Source: an uncultured Parabacteroides sp.
Lineage (GTDB): Bacteria > Bacteroidota > Bacteroidia > Bacteroidales > Tannerellaceae
DNA: 64,000 nucleotides
Assembly: GCF_905196875.1 (NCBI RefSeq)
Contig: NZ_CAJJWO010000005.1
Location: 1 to 64,000 of the forward strand
Direction of reading: 5' to 3'
The translations under genes and the position numbers were made by a program. The notes under the pieces were generated by a model. The model did no database searches. It saw only the letters and a program-made list of their open reading frames with translations, and was not told the DNA's origin. Positions within the stretch are counted from its first letter, which is position 1; each line of letters opens with the position of its first letter. Below, one piece after another: positions 51,143 through 62,840 of this stretch.

Positions 51143-52429
51143 TTAATCTACTTTTTTCTTCCAGAACCACATTTCGTTGAATGTGTAGTTAACAGTAAAA
51201 CGGAAATACTGTTCATCAATCATGTTCACACCTCCGGGCTTAATCTTTGTGTATTCAAAAGACACATTTATCAGAGAACGGTTATCAATCAACGGCAATC
51301 CCATACCAACACTTACTCCATATTCGTTATACCCGTTACCTTTATAGGCTGGATCTTCATCTTTATTATTTATCATCAAATAAGAGTTGCTGTAATGAGC
51401 ACCTGCACGATATCTTACCCGGTTGAAAAAATTACGATTCTGAGCATTCGGTATATACTCACCCCCGGCAGCAACACGTACACGATTCTTAAAGTTATTA
51501 TCCGAACTGTAGAAATGAGCCTTACCCCATGTTTCATACAATACATCCGCAGCCAATGTCAATTTATCTTTTTTCACGTAAGATGCACCGAAACCGAATG
51601 AATTCGGAATATCATAAGCCTGATTTTTCAGTGTATCGGAACTGATAACCTCTGAAGCTCCGTTATCGGTATACTTTATAGATGTATTAGTGTACGTTGA
51701 ATGCAACCGTTTTTTCGGTGAAAATGTCAAACCCAGAGTCACCTCTTCAGTTTTACTGATCGGGTGTGTATACTGCACTCCGAAATCCATTTTAAAATCC
51801 CGCACTTCCAGATTCTGACTTCGGTTTGCATTGTAGGTATTTCCGGTACCTACAATAGAATACTGTTCATGCTTGATATTGCCAAAAAAGTATCCGAAAT
51901 TTGCTCCTACAGAAAGACGCTTCTTCCATATATCTATAGACAATCCTACATACAAATCGTTTAATCCGCCGCTACCATTATATGTTTCCACATAATTCAA
52001 ATTGGCCTCATTGGTCCTTTGTGCACCGAAACTATACCCTACATACGAATAAGGTAAAAGCCCGACACTCATGGCTAAACGTTTATGTATTGGGAACTGC
52101 AAAGCGATATACTCTACATTTCCATTCACATTATTTTGCTTATTGATTCCGTCATCGAACCATGAAAGCTGGCCGGATGCACCAAAATCAAAAAGAAATG
52201 TCAACGAATCCATACAGCTGTAAGACGCCGGGTTCATCGGGTTTATCTGTTTCGGCGATCTCAGTCCGACACCAACGCCCCCCATAGCCCGTCCGGCTCC
52301 GAATGAACGATCCGCTAATTCACCATACCCAAAACGGGTATAGGGCGAGTTAGTGTTATTTTGTGCCGCTAGCGACAACTGCGTAAATATAAGAATGCTT
52401 GCTATTAGTAGCTTATTAATCTTCAACAT
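51143..52429 (-). CDS. Outer-membrane beta-barrel protein
   Basis: A 428-residue protein with a signal peptide (MLKINKLLIASILIFTQLSL, then AAQ). Many alternating amphipathic strands read as a beta barrel (for example VTLGLTFSPKKRLHSTYTNT and YGVSVGMGLPLIDNRSLINV), and it ends with a typical aromatic-rich strand (FRFTVNYTFNEMWFW). The N-terminal SPYTRFGYGELADRSFGAGR is reminiscent of the FadL/PorV-like OMPP1 opening. Function unknown. It overlaps the end of coaX by 14 bp, and the TPR gene follows 31 bp later. Confidence 0.87.
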   Translation of the reverse strand: MLKINKLLIASILIFTQLSLAAQNNTNSPYTRFGYGELADRSFGAGRAMGGVGVGLRSPKQINPMNPASYSCMDSLTFLFDFGASGQLSWFDDGINKQNNVNGNVEYIALQFPIHKRLAMSVGLLPYSYVGYSFGAQRTNEANLNYVETYNGSGGLNDLYVGLSIDIWKKRLSVGANFGYFFGNIKHEQYSIVGTGNTYNANRSQNLEVRDFKMDFGVQYTHPISKTEEVTLGLTFSPKKRLHSTYTNTSIKYTDNGASEVISSDTLKNQAYDIPNSFGFGASYVKKDKLTLAADVLYETWGKAHFYSSDNNFKNRVRVAAGGEYIPNAQNRNFFNRVRYRAGAHYSNSYLMINNKDEDPAYKGNGYNEYGVSVGMGLPLIDNRSLINVSFEYTKIKPGGVNMIDEQYFRFTVNYTFNEMWFWKKKVD

Positions 52430-53144
52430 TATACTCTAAGATTCTGTTTAATCCTGTCAACACTAAATTAATGTCTGCAAAGATGGAGTTTTTTAGCCGT
52501 CTTTCAAAATAAAACGAATGACCGCCTGTTAAAAAAACCAAAAGGTTAGGATATTTTATCCGTAACATCTCGATGTATCCATCCATCTCGTAAACAATAC
52601 CATTTACTACTCCTGCTTGAATAGCACTCTCAGTACTGGTGCCCATAAGAGGGATCTCCTCCTTTTCCGCCACCAAAGGTAGTTTTTTTGTATAAAAGTT
52701 CAAAGCCTTGAAACGGGTAGTCATTCCCGGAGAGATATTCCCCCCCAGAAAAGTGCCTGAAGCTTCGATCAATTCATAAGTAATTGCTGTGCCAGCATCG
52801 ATGACCAGCAGGTCTTTTCCCGGCTTCAGGTAATTAGCCCCGACAGCCGCAGCCAACCGGTCTTTCCCCAATGTTTCGGGCGTTTCATATTGAACCGTAA
52901 TAGGTAACTTTACTGTTTCATCCAGAAAGATAAAGCGCCGAAGTTTTCCCCGGAGGTAATCGTTCAGCTCTTCGTTTTTGCCTATGACAGTCGACAATAT
53001 TCCATGTTTAAAATCGTATTTCCCAAAGAGAGACTCCAATTCATCAACATCGAATTTCTTGTACACAAAGGAGGTTTCCATATGCCATCCGTTGTATACC
53101 GCAACTTTTGAAGAGGTGTTTCCTTGTTCTATAATTAAATTCAC
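52416..53144 (-). CDS. coaX: Type III pantothenate kinase
   Basis: A 242-residue CoaX, the first enzyme of coenzyme A synthesis, of the acetate/sugar-kinase fold. The phosphate-1 loop reads NLIIEQGNTSSKV, with Glu where Asp is usual. Further motifs are ETLGKDRLAAAVGA, LLVIDAGTAITYEL (phosphate 2), GGNISPGMTTRFKAL and FLTGGHSFY. An ATG start at 53243 would add 33 residues with no family counterpart. The protein family begins directly at NLII, so the GTG at 53144 is the probable start. It is the first gene of the envelope operon. Confidence 0.9.
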   Translation of the reverse strand: MNLIIEQGNTSSKVAVYNGWHMETSFVYKKFDVDELESLFGKYDFKHGILSTVIGKNEELNDYLRGKLRRFIFLDETVKLPITVQYETPETLGKDRLAAAVGANYLKPGKDLLVIDAGTAITYELIEASGTFLGGNISPGMTTRFKALNFYTKKLPLVAEKEEIPLMGTSTESAIQAGVVNGIVYEMDGYIEMLRIKYPNLLVFLTGGHSFYFERRLKNSIFADINLVLTGLNRILEYNVED

Positions 53145-53594
53145 GTGACTGAAATTTTCCGCAAAGAAAAACAAAATTGATGAAATAACATGCATAACCA
53201 GAGAATAACCTGCTAAATTTCTTTGAGAGTCCGCCTCTTTCAATAAAGATAAACTAAAAAAAAGAGTACAATCCCGAAAATACTCTACCCGATCAAAAAC
53301 CGAACTTCCCGCATTCTATTCCGACCAACCTGTGAAGAAATATTCCCTACCTCGTGGAGAAATATTCGTTCGACAAAGGTCGGACAGCTGTCTGACACCT
53401 GTGGGACAGCTGTTCGAGCCGGGTCAGACAGTTGTTCGACACAGGTCAAACAAAGAAAACATAGGCATCCGGGCAAATTTTCATCCTAAACAGTCCGCTT
53501 CAGGCTCATGATGGTTGTTTTATATCTACAGGAGATAGGAAAACAAAGCCTGCCGCTCGCTTGTTCTATCTACAAAACTAATAAAATAAAAAGT
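53145..53594. other. 450-bp intergenic region with tandem repeats between divergent coaX and glsB-like genes
   Basis: No convincing gene. It contains a weak -7-like element for coaX (CAATTTTG on the minus strand, around 53172), a run of A residues near 53257-53264, the period-22 array at 53325-53456, and the leader of the GlsB-like gene. Short frames across the array have no known-protein character. Confidence 0.65.
53325..53456. repeat. Six 22-bp tandem repeats upstream of coaX
   Basis: Units lie at 53325, 53347, 53369, 53391, 53413 and 53435, each 22 bp. The first two share GAGAAATATTC-type sequence. The last four share TTCGA(C)A..G.GT(C)..ACAG(C/T)TG, with GACAGCTG repeated exactly in units 3 and 4 and GACAGTTG in unit 5; the last unit decays to ACAAAGA. 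The unit 3/4 junction forms the palindrome GACAGCTGTC. It shares unit length and the TTCGACA core with the array at 29067-29154. Confidence 0.8.
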
Positions 53595-53837
53595 ATGGGA
53601 ATTATAGGTTCGATTATTATCGGTATCCTGGCAGGTTTTCTGGCCGGGAAGATATTGAAAGGGAGTGGATTCGGGTTGATAGTAAACCTGATAGTAGGTA
53701 TTATAGGCGGTGTATTAGGCGGATGGATATTCGGCCTGCTCGGACTCAGTGTAAACGGAGTGATCGGCAGTCTGGTCATGTCCACAATCGGTGCAATCGT
53801 TTTATTATGGATCGTTTCGCTATTCAAAAGATCTTAG
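53595..53837 (+). CDS. GlsB/YeaQ/YmgE family small membrane protein
   Basis: An 80-residue, very hydrophobic, Gly-rich protein of the transglycosylase-associated (GlsB/YeaQ/YmgE) family, linked to general stress response. Three membrane helices each carry small-residue motifs: GIIGSIIIGILAGFLAGKIL, VNLIVGIIGGVLGGWIFGLL and GSLVMSTIGAIVLLWIVSLF. Length is typical. The frame is open to 53508, but the family begins at MGIIG, so the ATG at 53595 is taken. Confidence 0.9.
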   Translation: MGIIGSIIIGILAGFLAGKILKGSGFGLIVNLIVGIIGGVLGGWIFGLLGLSVNGVIGSLVMSTIGAIVLLWIVSLFKRS

Positions 53838-53849
53838 ATAGGCAGAAAA

Positions 53850-53927
53850 AGACAATTGGCGGGGATTTCGTACAGCATTAATATAACCTGTAATGAAATA
53901 ACCGTCAATTGACCGTTACCAATTGTC
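53850..53927. repeat. Inverted repeats upstream of lnb
   Basis: GACAATTGG (53850-53858) is repeated inverted as CCAATTGTC (53919-53927). Between them is the perfect palindrome GTCAATTGAC (53904-53913). The right arm overlaps the -33 region of the lnb promoter, so a regulatory site is possible. Confidence 0.4.
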
Positions 53928-53952
53928 AATTAAAAAAATAGCTCTACCTTTG
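53923..53952 (+). promoter_or_regulatory. Promoter of the lnb gene
   Basis: TTG at 53923-53925 and TACCTTTG at 53945-53952, 19 bp apart. A full match to the Bacteroidota -33/-7 promoter, 20 bp upstream of the ATG. Confidence 0.75.
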
Positions 53953-53972
53953 TGCGGTAAAACAAATATCGT

Positions 53973-55154
53973 ATGAAAAAAAGTTTGCTTCTGCTTTTCC
54001 TGTTCCTTTTGCTGATCCCGGCAAAAGCACAAAACAGATTAAGTGATGAAGCGCAGATCAGCATATTGACGGCAGCTCCATCCAATGATGAAGTATATAC
54101 TTTATATGGACATACAGCCATACGAGTTATAGATACTTTGCATAAGCTCGATGTTGTATTCAACTATGGTATTTTCGACTTCTCAAAACCCAATTTCATC
54201 TATCGTTTCACGAAAGGGGAAACAGATTACAAGCTGGCTGCGTACAATTTCTCACATTATATAATAGAATATCAGATGCGGGGAAGCGAAGTAACCGAAC
54301 AGGTTCTGAACCTCACCCCAGAAGAGATCAATAAAATATGGAATGCGCTGATCACCAACGCACAGCCTGAGAATGCCGTTTACCGGTACAATTTCTTTTT
54401 CGACAACTGCGCCACTCGTCCGGTTGCAATCGTAGAAGAACAGGTGAATGGGAAAGTAAAATATAACAATCCTCCCAAGCCGCAGACATTCCGCGACCTT
54501 ATTAATTACTGTACGCGTAGCAATCCATGGCTTACTTTCGGATGCGACCTGGCACTCGGAAGCCCGACAGACCGGGTAGCCACTCCACACGAAATGATGT
54601 TCCTGCCTGTATATCTGAAAGACGAATTCGAAAAGGCAACGATCGTCAATCCGGATGGAACCGAAAGAAAGCTGGTTAAGTCGACCATTCGCCTGGCTGA
54701 AGAACTGACAGGCGACGATCAGGAAGGAAAAGAGTGGTTCACTCCTATGTTTTGCAGCATACTTATTTTCCTGTTGGTACTGTTTACAACCTATATCGAA
54801 TGGAAGAAAAAAACATATTTCCGCCTGGTGGATTTCATCCTCTTTCTGCTTGCAGGTGTGGCAGGTACGGTGTTGTTTTTCCTTTGTTTTATATCGACTC
54901 ATCCCTGTATCTGGCCTAATTGGTCGATCGTATGGTTGCAACCATTCGATCTGGTTGCTGTTATTTTGTTTGCAGTAAAAAAGTTCGGAAAGGCTGCATA
55001 TTATTATCATTTTATTAACTTTGCGGCGCTTACGCTATTGTTGGCGGGTTGGTATTTCATCCCACAGCATTTAAATATAGCCTTTATTCCGCTTGTCGCC
55101 ACCCTTTGGCTACGTTCAGGATTCGGTGTTTACAGAGGGCGGATGCACAATTGA
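53973..55154 (+). CDS. lnb: DUF4105 / Lnb-type lipoprotein N-acyltransferase
   Basis: A 393-residue envelope protein with a signal peptide (1-19, ending PAKAQ). The N-terminal periplasmic DUF4105 domain (about 22-240) has His47 in TLYGHTAIRV and Cys146 in FFFDNCATRP, the His/Cys pair expected of a cysteine acyltransferase. The C-terminal half has four or five membrane helices (SILIFLLVLFTTYIEW, LVDFILFLLAGVAGTVLFFL and others). As I recall, this family was shown to N-acylate lipoproteins in Bacteroides, which lack Lnt. The 3' end is followed after 4 bp by the phosphatase-fold gene. Confidence 0.8.
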   Translation: MKKSLLLLFLFLLLIPAKAQNRLSDEAQISILTAAPSNDEVYTLYGHTAIRVIDTLHKLDVVFNYGIFDFSKPNFIYRFTKGETDYKLAAYNFSHYIIEYQMRGSEVTEQVLNLTPEEINKIWNALITNAQPENAVYRYNFFFDNCATRPVAIVEEQVNGKVKYNNPPKPQTFRDLINYCTRSNPWLTFGCDLALGSPTDRVATPHEMMFLPVYLKDEFEKATIVNPDGTERKLVKSTIRLAEELTGDDQEGKEWFTPMFCSILIFLLVLFTTYIEWKKKTYFRLVDFILFLLAGVAGTVLFFLCFISTHPCIWPNWSIVWLQPFDLVAVILFAVKKFGKAAYYYHFINFAALTLLLAGWYFIPQHLNIAFIPLVATLWLRSGFGVYRGRMHN

Positions 55155-55158
55155 AGAT

Positions 55159-56760
55159 ATGGACAATCGAATGAGAAAAATAATAACGTCGCTTATCGCG
55201 ATCCTGGTAGTCACTAACCTGGAGGCACAACAACGTACCCCAAAGTTAGTGGTTTGCATTACCGTCGATCAACTGAGGGGCGATTATGTAGAATATTTTT
55301 ACAACACATTCGGCGAACGCGGCTTCAAACGGTTGATGAACGAAGGTTTGGTATATAACAATATCAAATTCGAATTCTCCAATATCGACCAGGCGAGTGC
55401 TTTTGCCACCCTATTCACCGGAAGCAACCCCTGCTTCAGCGGTGTCAGCGGCGGTAAATACTACGATTTTGAAAAGGACAAAGAAGTCTCCGTCCTTTAC
55501 GATGCCGATTATTTGGGAAACTATACCCGCGAGAATTACTCTCCTAAAAAAATGTTCAGTTCCACAATCGGGGACGAACTGAAAATAGCCTCCAAAGGCA
55601 GAAGCGATGTCTACTCCATTGCCCCGGACGCAGAAAGTGCAATCCTTTCGGCGGGTCATGCAGCAAACGGCGCTTTCTGGATGGACGATCTGAACGGTAA
55701 ATGGGCTACGACGACCTATTATAAAGGAATCCCGTGGTATGTAGACCGCTATAACAACGGACCGGAATCGTTATCCGCACGGCTGGATAAGATGATTTGG
55801 ACTCCGGCCCTCCCAATGGAAAAGTATAATGCTTTCCCTTATGTACTCGACGAAATTCCTTTCAAATATACCTTTAATGAAAAGACGCAAGATTGTTTTC
55901 CGAAGCTGAAAACAACGCCTTTCATTAATAAGGAAATAAACAGGTTGGCCCTGCAGTTCCTTGAATATGGTGCATTCGGTACGCGAAGTTGTCCGGACAT
56001 GCTATCGGTTACTTACTATGCCGGTAATTATAAGGGAACGATGAGCAAAGACTACACCCGTGAAATACAGGATACTTACTATCAACTGGATAAAGATCTG
56101 GAGCAATTGCTCGATGCCATCGATAAAAAGATAGGCCTGGCCAATACACTGGTCGTATTTACAGGTTCCGGTTATTATACAAGCGAAGAGGAATATGCCG
56201 ACGGTTTGCTTATCAATGGCGGTGAATTCCACCCGAAACGTTGCGTAGCCCTGTTGAATATGTACCTGATGGCCATGTACGGGCAGCAAAGCAGTTGGGT
56301 GAAAGGGTTCTACAACAACCAAATATATCTGAACCGCAAAGCTATTGAAGATGCTAAACTCGATCTGTCGACCATACAGGACAAGGCGGCCGAATTCCTG
56401 ATGGAATTCAGCGGTGTACAGCATGTTACCACCGACAATGCCCTGCGTACCGGCGAATGGAATGAAGGAACTGCCAAGTTCCGCCAGGGAACCCACCACC
56501 TGAAACGCGGCGACCTGATCATCGAATTGCAGCCCGGCTGGATCATCAACAACGACAATCCGAAAGAAAAAGTTAAAATAATTCGTAATAACGCAGTAAT
56601 TACCCCATTGGTATTTATGGGTAACGGTCTCAAACCGGAACATATCTACCGTGAAGTGAAAGCCACAGAGGTAGCCCCTACGGTAACCCATGTGCTGAGG
56701 ATACGGCCACCGAATGCGTCCCAGAGTCTGCCTCTTTGGGAGTTGACAACCAAGAAATGA
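55159..56760 (+). CDS. Alkaline-phosphatase-superfamily protein, probably catalytically inactive
   Basis: A 533-residue exported protein (signal peptide MRKIITSLIAILVVTNLEAQ after a short lead) with the PafA-like type I phosphodiesterase/alkaline phosphatase fold. The family frame is clear: LVVCITVDQLRGDYVEYF, GFKRLMNEGLVYNN, ATLFTGSNPCFSGVSGG, DTYYQLDKDLEQLLDAID, and PLVFMGNGL through KATEVAPTVTHVL. The catalytic residues of PafA-type enzymes are replaced. The nucleophile Thr aligns with Gln78 and the His of GHAS with Phe82. The D/H of the TDYVGH-type motif align with Asn290 and Thr294, and the Asp-His of ADHG with Ser337-Gly338. Only Asp37 remains. It begins 4 bp after lnb; Met at 55171 is an alternative start. 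Confidence 0.87.
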   Translation: MDNRMRKIITSLIAILVVTNLEAQQRTPKLVVCITVDQLRGDYVEYFYNTFGERGFKRLMNEGLVYNNIKFEFSNIDQASAFATLFTGSNPCFSGVSGGKYYDFEKDKEVSVLYDADYLGNYTRENYSPKKMFSSTIGDELKIASKGRSDVYSIAPDAESAILSAGHAANGAFWMDDLNGKWATTTYYKGIPWYVDRYNNGPESLSARLDKMIWTPALPMEKYNAFPYVLDEIPFKYTFNEKTQDCFPKLKTTPFINKEINRLALQFLEYGAFGTRSCPDMLSVTYYAGNYKGTMSKDYTREIQDTYYQLDKDLEQLLDAIDKKIGLANTLVVFTGSGYYTSEEEYADGLLINGGEFHPKRCVALLNMYLMAMYGQQSSWVKGFYNNQIYLNRKAIEDAKLDLSTIQDKAAEFLMEFSGVQHVTTDNALRTGEWNEGTAKFRQGTHHLKRGDLIIELQPGWIINNDNPKEKVKIIRNNAVITPLVFMGNGLKPEHIYREVKATEVAPTVTHVLRIRPPNASQSLPLWELTTKK

Positions 56761-56872
56761 CAGTTTTTTAGTTTGGCATGGAATTTGATAAGACAATATC
56801 ATTCCGGTGATCAACTAAACCCGATTGTCAACAAATAAACACTTTACGAAATAAAATAAATTAATATATATC

Positions 56873-60238
<3,366 letters not shown>

Positions 60239-60262
60239 TACCTGACAGGATAACAGAAAAGG

Positions 60263-60294
60263 AAAGGGCAGCCGTAAAAAAGCTGCCCTTTTTT
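60263..60294 (+). terminator. Terminator of secA
   Basis: AAAGGGCAGC pairs with GCTGCCCTT (9-10 bp, A-rich loop), followed by six T, 25 bp past the secA stop. Confidence 0.9.
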
Positions 60295-60295
60295 G

Positions 60296-60303
60296 TATCT
60301 TTA
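60296..60303 (+). promoter_or_regulatory. Possible -7 element of glycerate kinase
   Basis: TATCTTTA, one mismatch to TAnnTTTG, directly after the secA terminator and 20 bp before the ATG. Confidence 0.35.
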
Positions 60304-60323
60304 CCCCCTCAAACGAACAGGAA

Positions 60324-61472
60324 ATGAAAATAGTTATTGCCGTGGACTCTTTTAAGGGATGCCTTTCCTCCTCCTCCATCGCGGAGGCTGTAGAAGAAGG
60401 GATACTGAGTGCCCTGCCCGGATGCGAAGTGATTAAAGTTCCTGTAGCCGATGGCGGCGAAGGAACCGTAGAAGCACTGGTAGATGCCACTCATGGTACA
60501 ATAATAACCCTACCGGTACACAACCCTTTGATGCAACCGATCCGGGCCAGTTACGGTATGACAGGAGACGGCCAGACGGCAATCATCGAAATGTCGGCTG
60601 CCGGCGGACTCTCCCTGATCCCTCAGAAACCGGGCAATATCATGCATACAACAACCTATGGAACAGGCGAAATGATAGCCGATGCGATCAAGAGAGGCTG
60701 CCGTAACTTCATTATCGGTGTAGGCGGCAGTGCCACGAACGATGCCGGAATAGGTATGATGCAGGCATTGGGAGTTCGATTTACCGACGAAACCGGAAAT
60801 GAAGTGGAAAAAGGAGGAAAAAGTCTTTCTGCCATCCGGTCGATAGATACACGATATCAACTGGCAGAATTGCAGGATTGCACTTTCCACATAGCGACCG
60901 ATGTAACCAATCCCTTTTACGGCTCGCAGGGGGCGGCCCATATATTCGGTCCGCAAAAAGGAGGCGATGAAGAACAAATAGAGATACTGGATAAAGGTAT
61001 GAAACACTTGGCCGGTCTTATTCTCGAAACGACCGGGAAAGATATCGGCCTCCTGCCCGGAGCAGGAGCCGGCGGTGGCATGGGAGGCGGATGCGTGGCT
61101 TTTCTGCAAGCCAATATATCTTCCGGTATCGAACTTATTATGGACTATCTCCATTTCGATGAGATTATCCGTGGAGCGGATCTGGTGATCACCGGAGAAG
61201 GAAAGATAGACCGGCAGACCTTATTCGGTAAAGTCCCCATCGGCATTGCCCGTACAGCCGCCTCTCAACATATCCCCGTGATCGCTATCGCCGGACAATT
61301 GGATATTACGGCAGACAAGGAATTACGGGAAGCCGGTCTGTCCGCCATCTTTCCCATACATCCGACTCCCATTTCCCTTGAAAAGGCGATGCAGCCCGAC
61401 TACGCCTACCGAAATATCCGCCGAACCATCGAACAGATCTGTTACGCACTTACTTCTTTTGTCAAAAAGTAA
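60324..61472 (+). CDS. Glycerate kinase
   Basis: A 382-residue glycerate kinase of the GarK/GlxK type. It phosphorylates D-glycerate with ATP (2- versus 3-phosphoglycerate product not visible). Family blocks are VIAVDSFKGCLSSSSIAEAV (4-23), PVADGGEGTVEAL, EMSAAGGLSLIP, IGVGGSATNDAGIGMMQALG, ATDVTNPFYGSQGAAHIFGP and LVITGEGKIDRQTLFGKVP. It is cytoplasmic and of normal length. It is a single gene between secA and ald. Confidence 0.95.
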   Translation: MKIVIAVDSFKGCLSSSSIAEAVEEGILSALPGCEVIKVPVADGGEGTVEALVDATHGTIITLPVHNPLMQPIRASYGMTGDGQTAIIEMSAAGGLSLIPQKPGNIMHTTTYGTGEMIADAIKRGCRNFIIGVGGSATNDAGIGMMQALGVRFTDETGNEVEKGGKSLSAIRSIDTRYQLAELQDCTFHIATDVTNPFYGSQGAAHIFGPQKGGDEEQIEILDKGMKHLAGLILETTGKDIGLLPGAGAGGGMGGGCVAFLQANISSGIELIMDYLHFDEIIRGADLVITGEGKIDRQTLFGKVPIGIARTAASQHIPVIAIAGQLDITADKELREAGLSAIFPIHPTPISLEKAMQPDYAYRNIRRTIEQICYALTSFVKK

Positions 61473-61548
61473 TAAAAAGCATTCTTTAGCAGCATAAAGT
61501 CAGATTTTTCCGTACATTGCAGCATAATAACTATTAAACAATAACATT

Positions 61549-62655
61549 ATGATCATCGGAATTCCCAAAGAAATCAAAAACAATGAGAACCGGGTAGCGC
61601 TTACGCCTGCCGGAGCCAAAGAGTTGGTAAAAAGAGGACACACCGTATATGTGCAGCATACTGCGGGTGAAAACAGTGGTTTTCCTGATGCAGCCTACGA
61701 GAAAGCAGGAGCACAGATTCTCCCGTCGATTAACGACGTCTATCAGATTGCAGAAATGATCGTAAAGGTAAAAGAACCTATTGCAGCCGAATATCCTCTC
61801 GTGCAGAAAGGGCAACTGGTATTCACTTACTTCCACTTTGCCTCGGACGAGAAGCTGACCCTCGCCATGATGGACAGTGGTTCCGTCTGCCTGGCCTACG
61901 AAACGGTAGAAAACAGAGACCACACCCTTCCCCTGCTCATCCCCATGAGCGAAGTGGCAGGCCGCATGTCGATACAGGAAGGCGCCCGCTTCCTCGAAAA
62001 ACCTCAAGGTGGCAAAGGCATCCTGCTGGGTGGCGTGCCGGGAGTGAAACCTGCCCGCGTATTGGTGCTGGGTGGCGGTATCGTCGGACATAATGCCGCA
62101 TTGATGGCTGCCGGAATGGGTGCCGACGTCACCATTGCCGACATCTCCCTGCCCCGTCTGCGCTATCTTGACGAGATCATGCCGGCAAACGTGAAAACGC
62201 TTTATTCGTCTACCCATAACATAGAAACGGAACTTCCCGCCACCGACCTCGTGATCGGCGCCGTGCTGATCCCCGGAGCAAAGGCTCCTCATCTGGTGAC
62301 CAGAGATATGCTGTCGCTGATGAACCCCGGCAGCGTATTGGTAGACGTAGCTATCGACCAGGGCGGTTGCTTCGAGACTTCGCACCCGACCACGCATGCC
62401 GATCCGATTTACACTGTCGACAACATCGTTCATTATTGTGTAGCCAACATTCCGGGAGCCGTTCCGCAGACTTCCACACTGGCATTAACGAATGCCACGC
62501 TACCCTATGTCCTGAAACTGGCGGACAAAGGATGGAAAACGGCCTGTAAAGAAGATAAAAGCCTGTTCCTCGGATTGAATATTGTTGAAGGCCAAATCGT
62601 CTATCCGGCTGTTGCCGAAGCTTTCGGATTACCTTGTTATCCGACTGTATTATAG
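61549..62655 (+). CDS. ald: Alanine dehydrogenase
   Basis: A 368-residue NAD-dependent L-alanine dehydrogenase (alanine to pyruvate and ammonia). It opens MIIGIPKEIKNNENRVALTP, with the substrate Lys and Arg of the family, and continues VKVKEP and FTYFHFASD with the catalytic His. The Rossmann loop is VLVLGGGIVGHNAALMAAGMG (close to residue 169). VDVAIDQGGCFETSHPTTH follows, with PGAVPQTSTLALTNATLPYV near the C-terminus. A terminator follows. A TACATTG near the -7 position (61513) may be its promoter. Confidence 0.96.
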   Translation: MIIGIPKEIKNNENRVALTPAGAKELVKRGHTVYVQHTAGENSGFPDAAYEKAGAQILPSINDVYQIAEMIVKVKEPIAAEYPLVQKGQLVFTYFHFASDEKLTLAMMDSGSVCLAYETVENRDHTLPLLIPMSEVAGRMSIQEGARFLEKPQGGKGILLGGVPGVKPARVLVLGGGIVGHNAALMAAGMGADVTIADISLPRLRYLDEIMPANVKTLYSSTHNIETELPATDLVIGAVLIPGAKAPHLVTRDMLSLMNPGSVLVDVAIDQGGCFETSHPTTHADPIYTVDNIVHYCVANIPGAVPQTSTLALTNATLPYVLKLADKGWKTACKEDKSLFLGLNIVEGQIVYPAVAEAFGLPCYPTVL

Positions 62656-62668
62656 TAAAGCAAATAGG

Positions 62669-62717
62669 CAGATTATACGAAATCCTTCAGTTACAAGGCT
62701 CGTATAATCTGTTTTTT
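62669..62717 (+). terminator. Terminator of ald
   Basis: CAGATTATACGA pairs with TCGTATAATCTG (12 bp) with an inner CCTT/AAGG stem, followed by six T, 13 bp past the ald stop. Confidence 0.9.
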
Positions 62718-62773
62718 CTTACCGAACGAAAGATTTCTCTTTCCCTTATAATTCTAAAAAGATGTAAAATTGC

Positions 62774-62804
62774 TTTGATACTTATATCATGGTTACTAAC
62801 TTAG
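62774..62804 (+). promoter_or_regulatory. Probable promoter of the TPR protein gene
   Basis: TTTG at 62774-62777 and TAACTTAG (one mismatch to TAnnTTTG) at 62797-62804, 19 bp apart, 36 bp upstream of the ATG. Confidence 0.45.
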
Positions 62805-62840
62805 CGCATCATATAATTAAAATTAAATCGTTTAACAACC

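Noticed and set aside
52416..53243. Longer CoaX starting at the ATG at 53243
   Set aside because: The 33 extra residues have no counterpart in the family, which begins directly at the NLII strand; the GTG at 53144 fits.
53325..53456. CRISPR array
   Set aside because: The units are contiguous with no unique spacers, are too short and too variable for CRISPR repeats, and no cas genes are nearby.
53285..53476. A 63-codon minus-strand frame across the 22-bp array
   Set aside because: The frame exists only because the repeat has few stops; 22 is not a multiple of three, so the units are read in different frames and no peptide repeat results.
54252..55010. A 252-codon minus-strand frame opposite lnb
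   Set aside because: Lies entirely within the Lnb coding region and shows no recognisable domain.
61534..62433. A 299-codon open frame on the minus strand opposite ald
   Set aside because: Antisense to an unmistakable alanine dehydrogenase; no domain, no promoter element, His/Gln-rich shadow composition.
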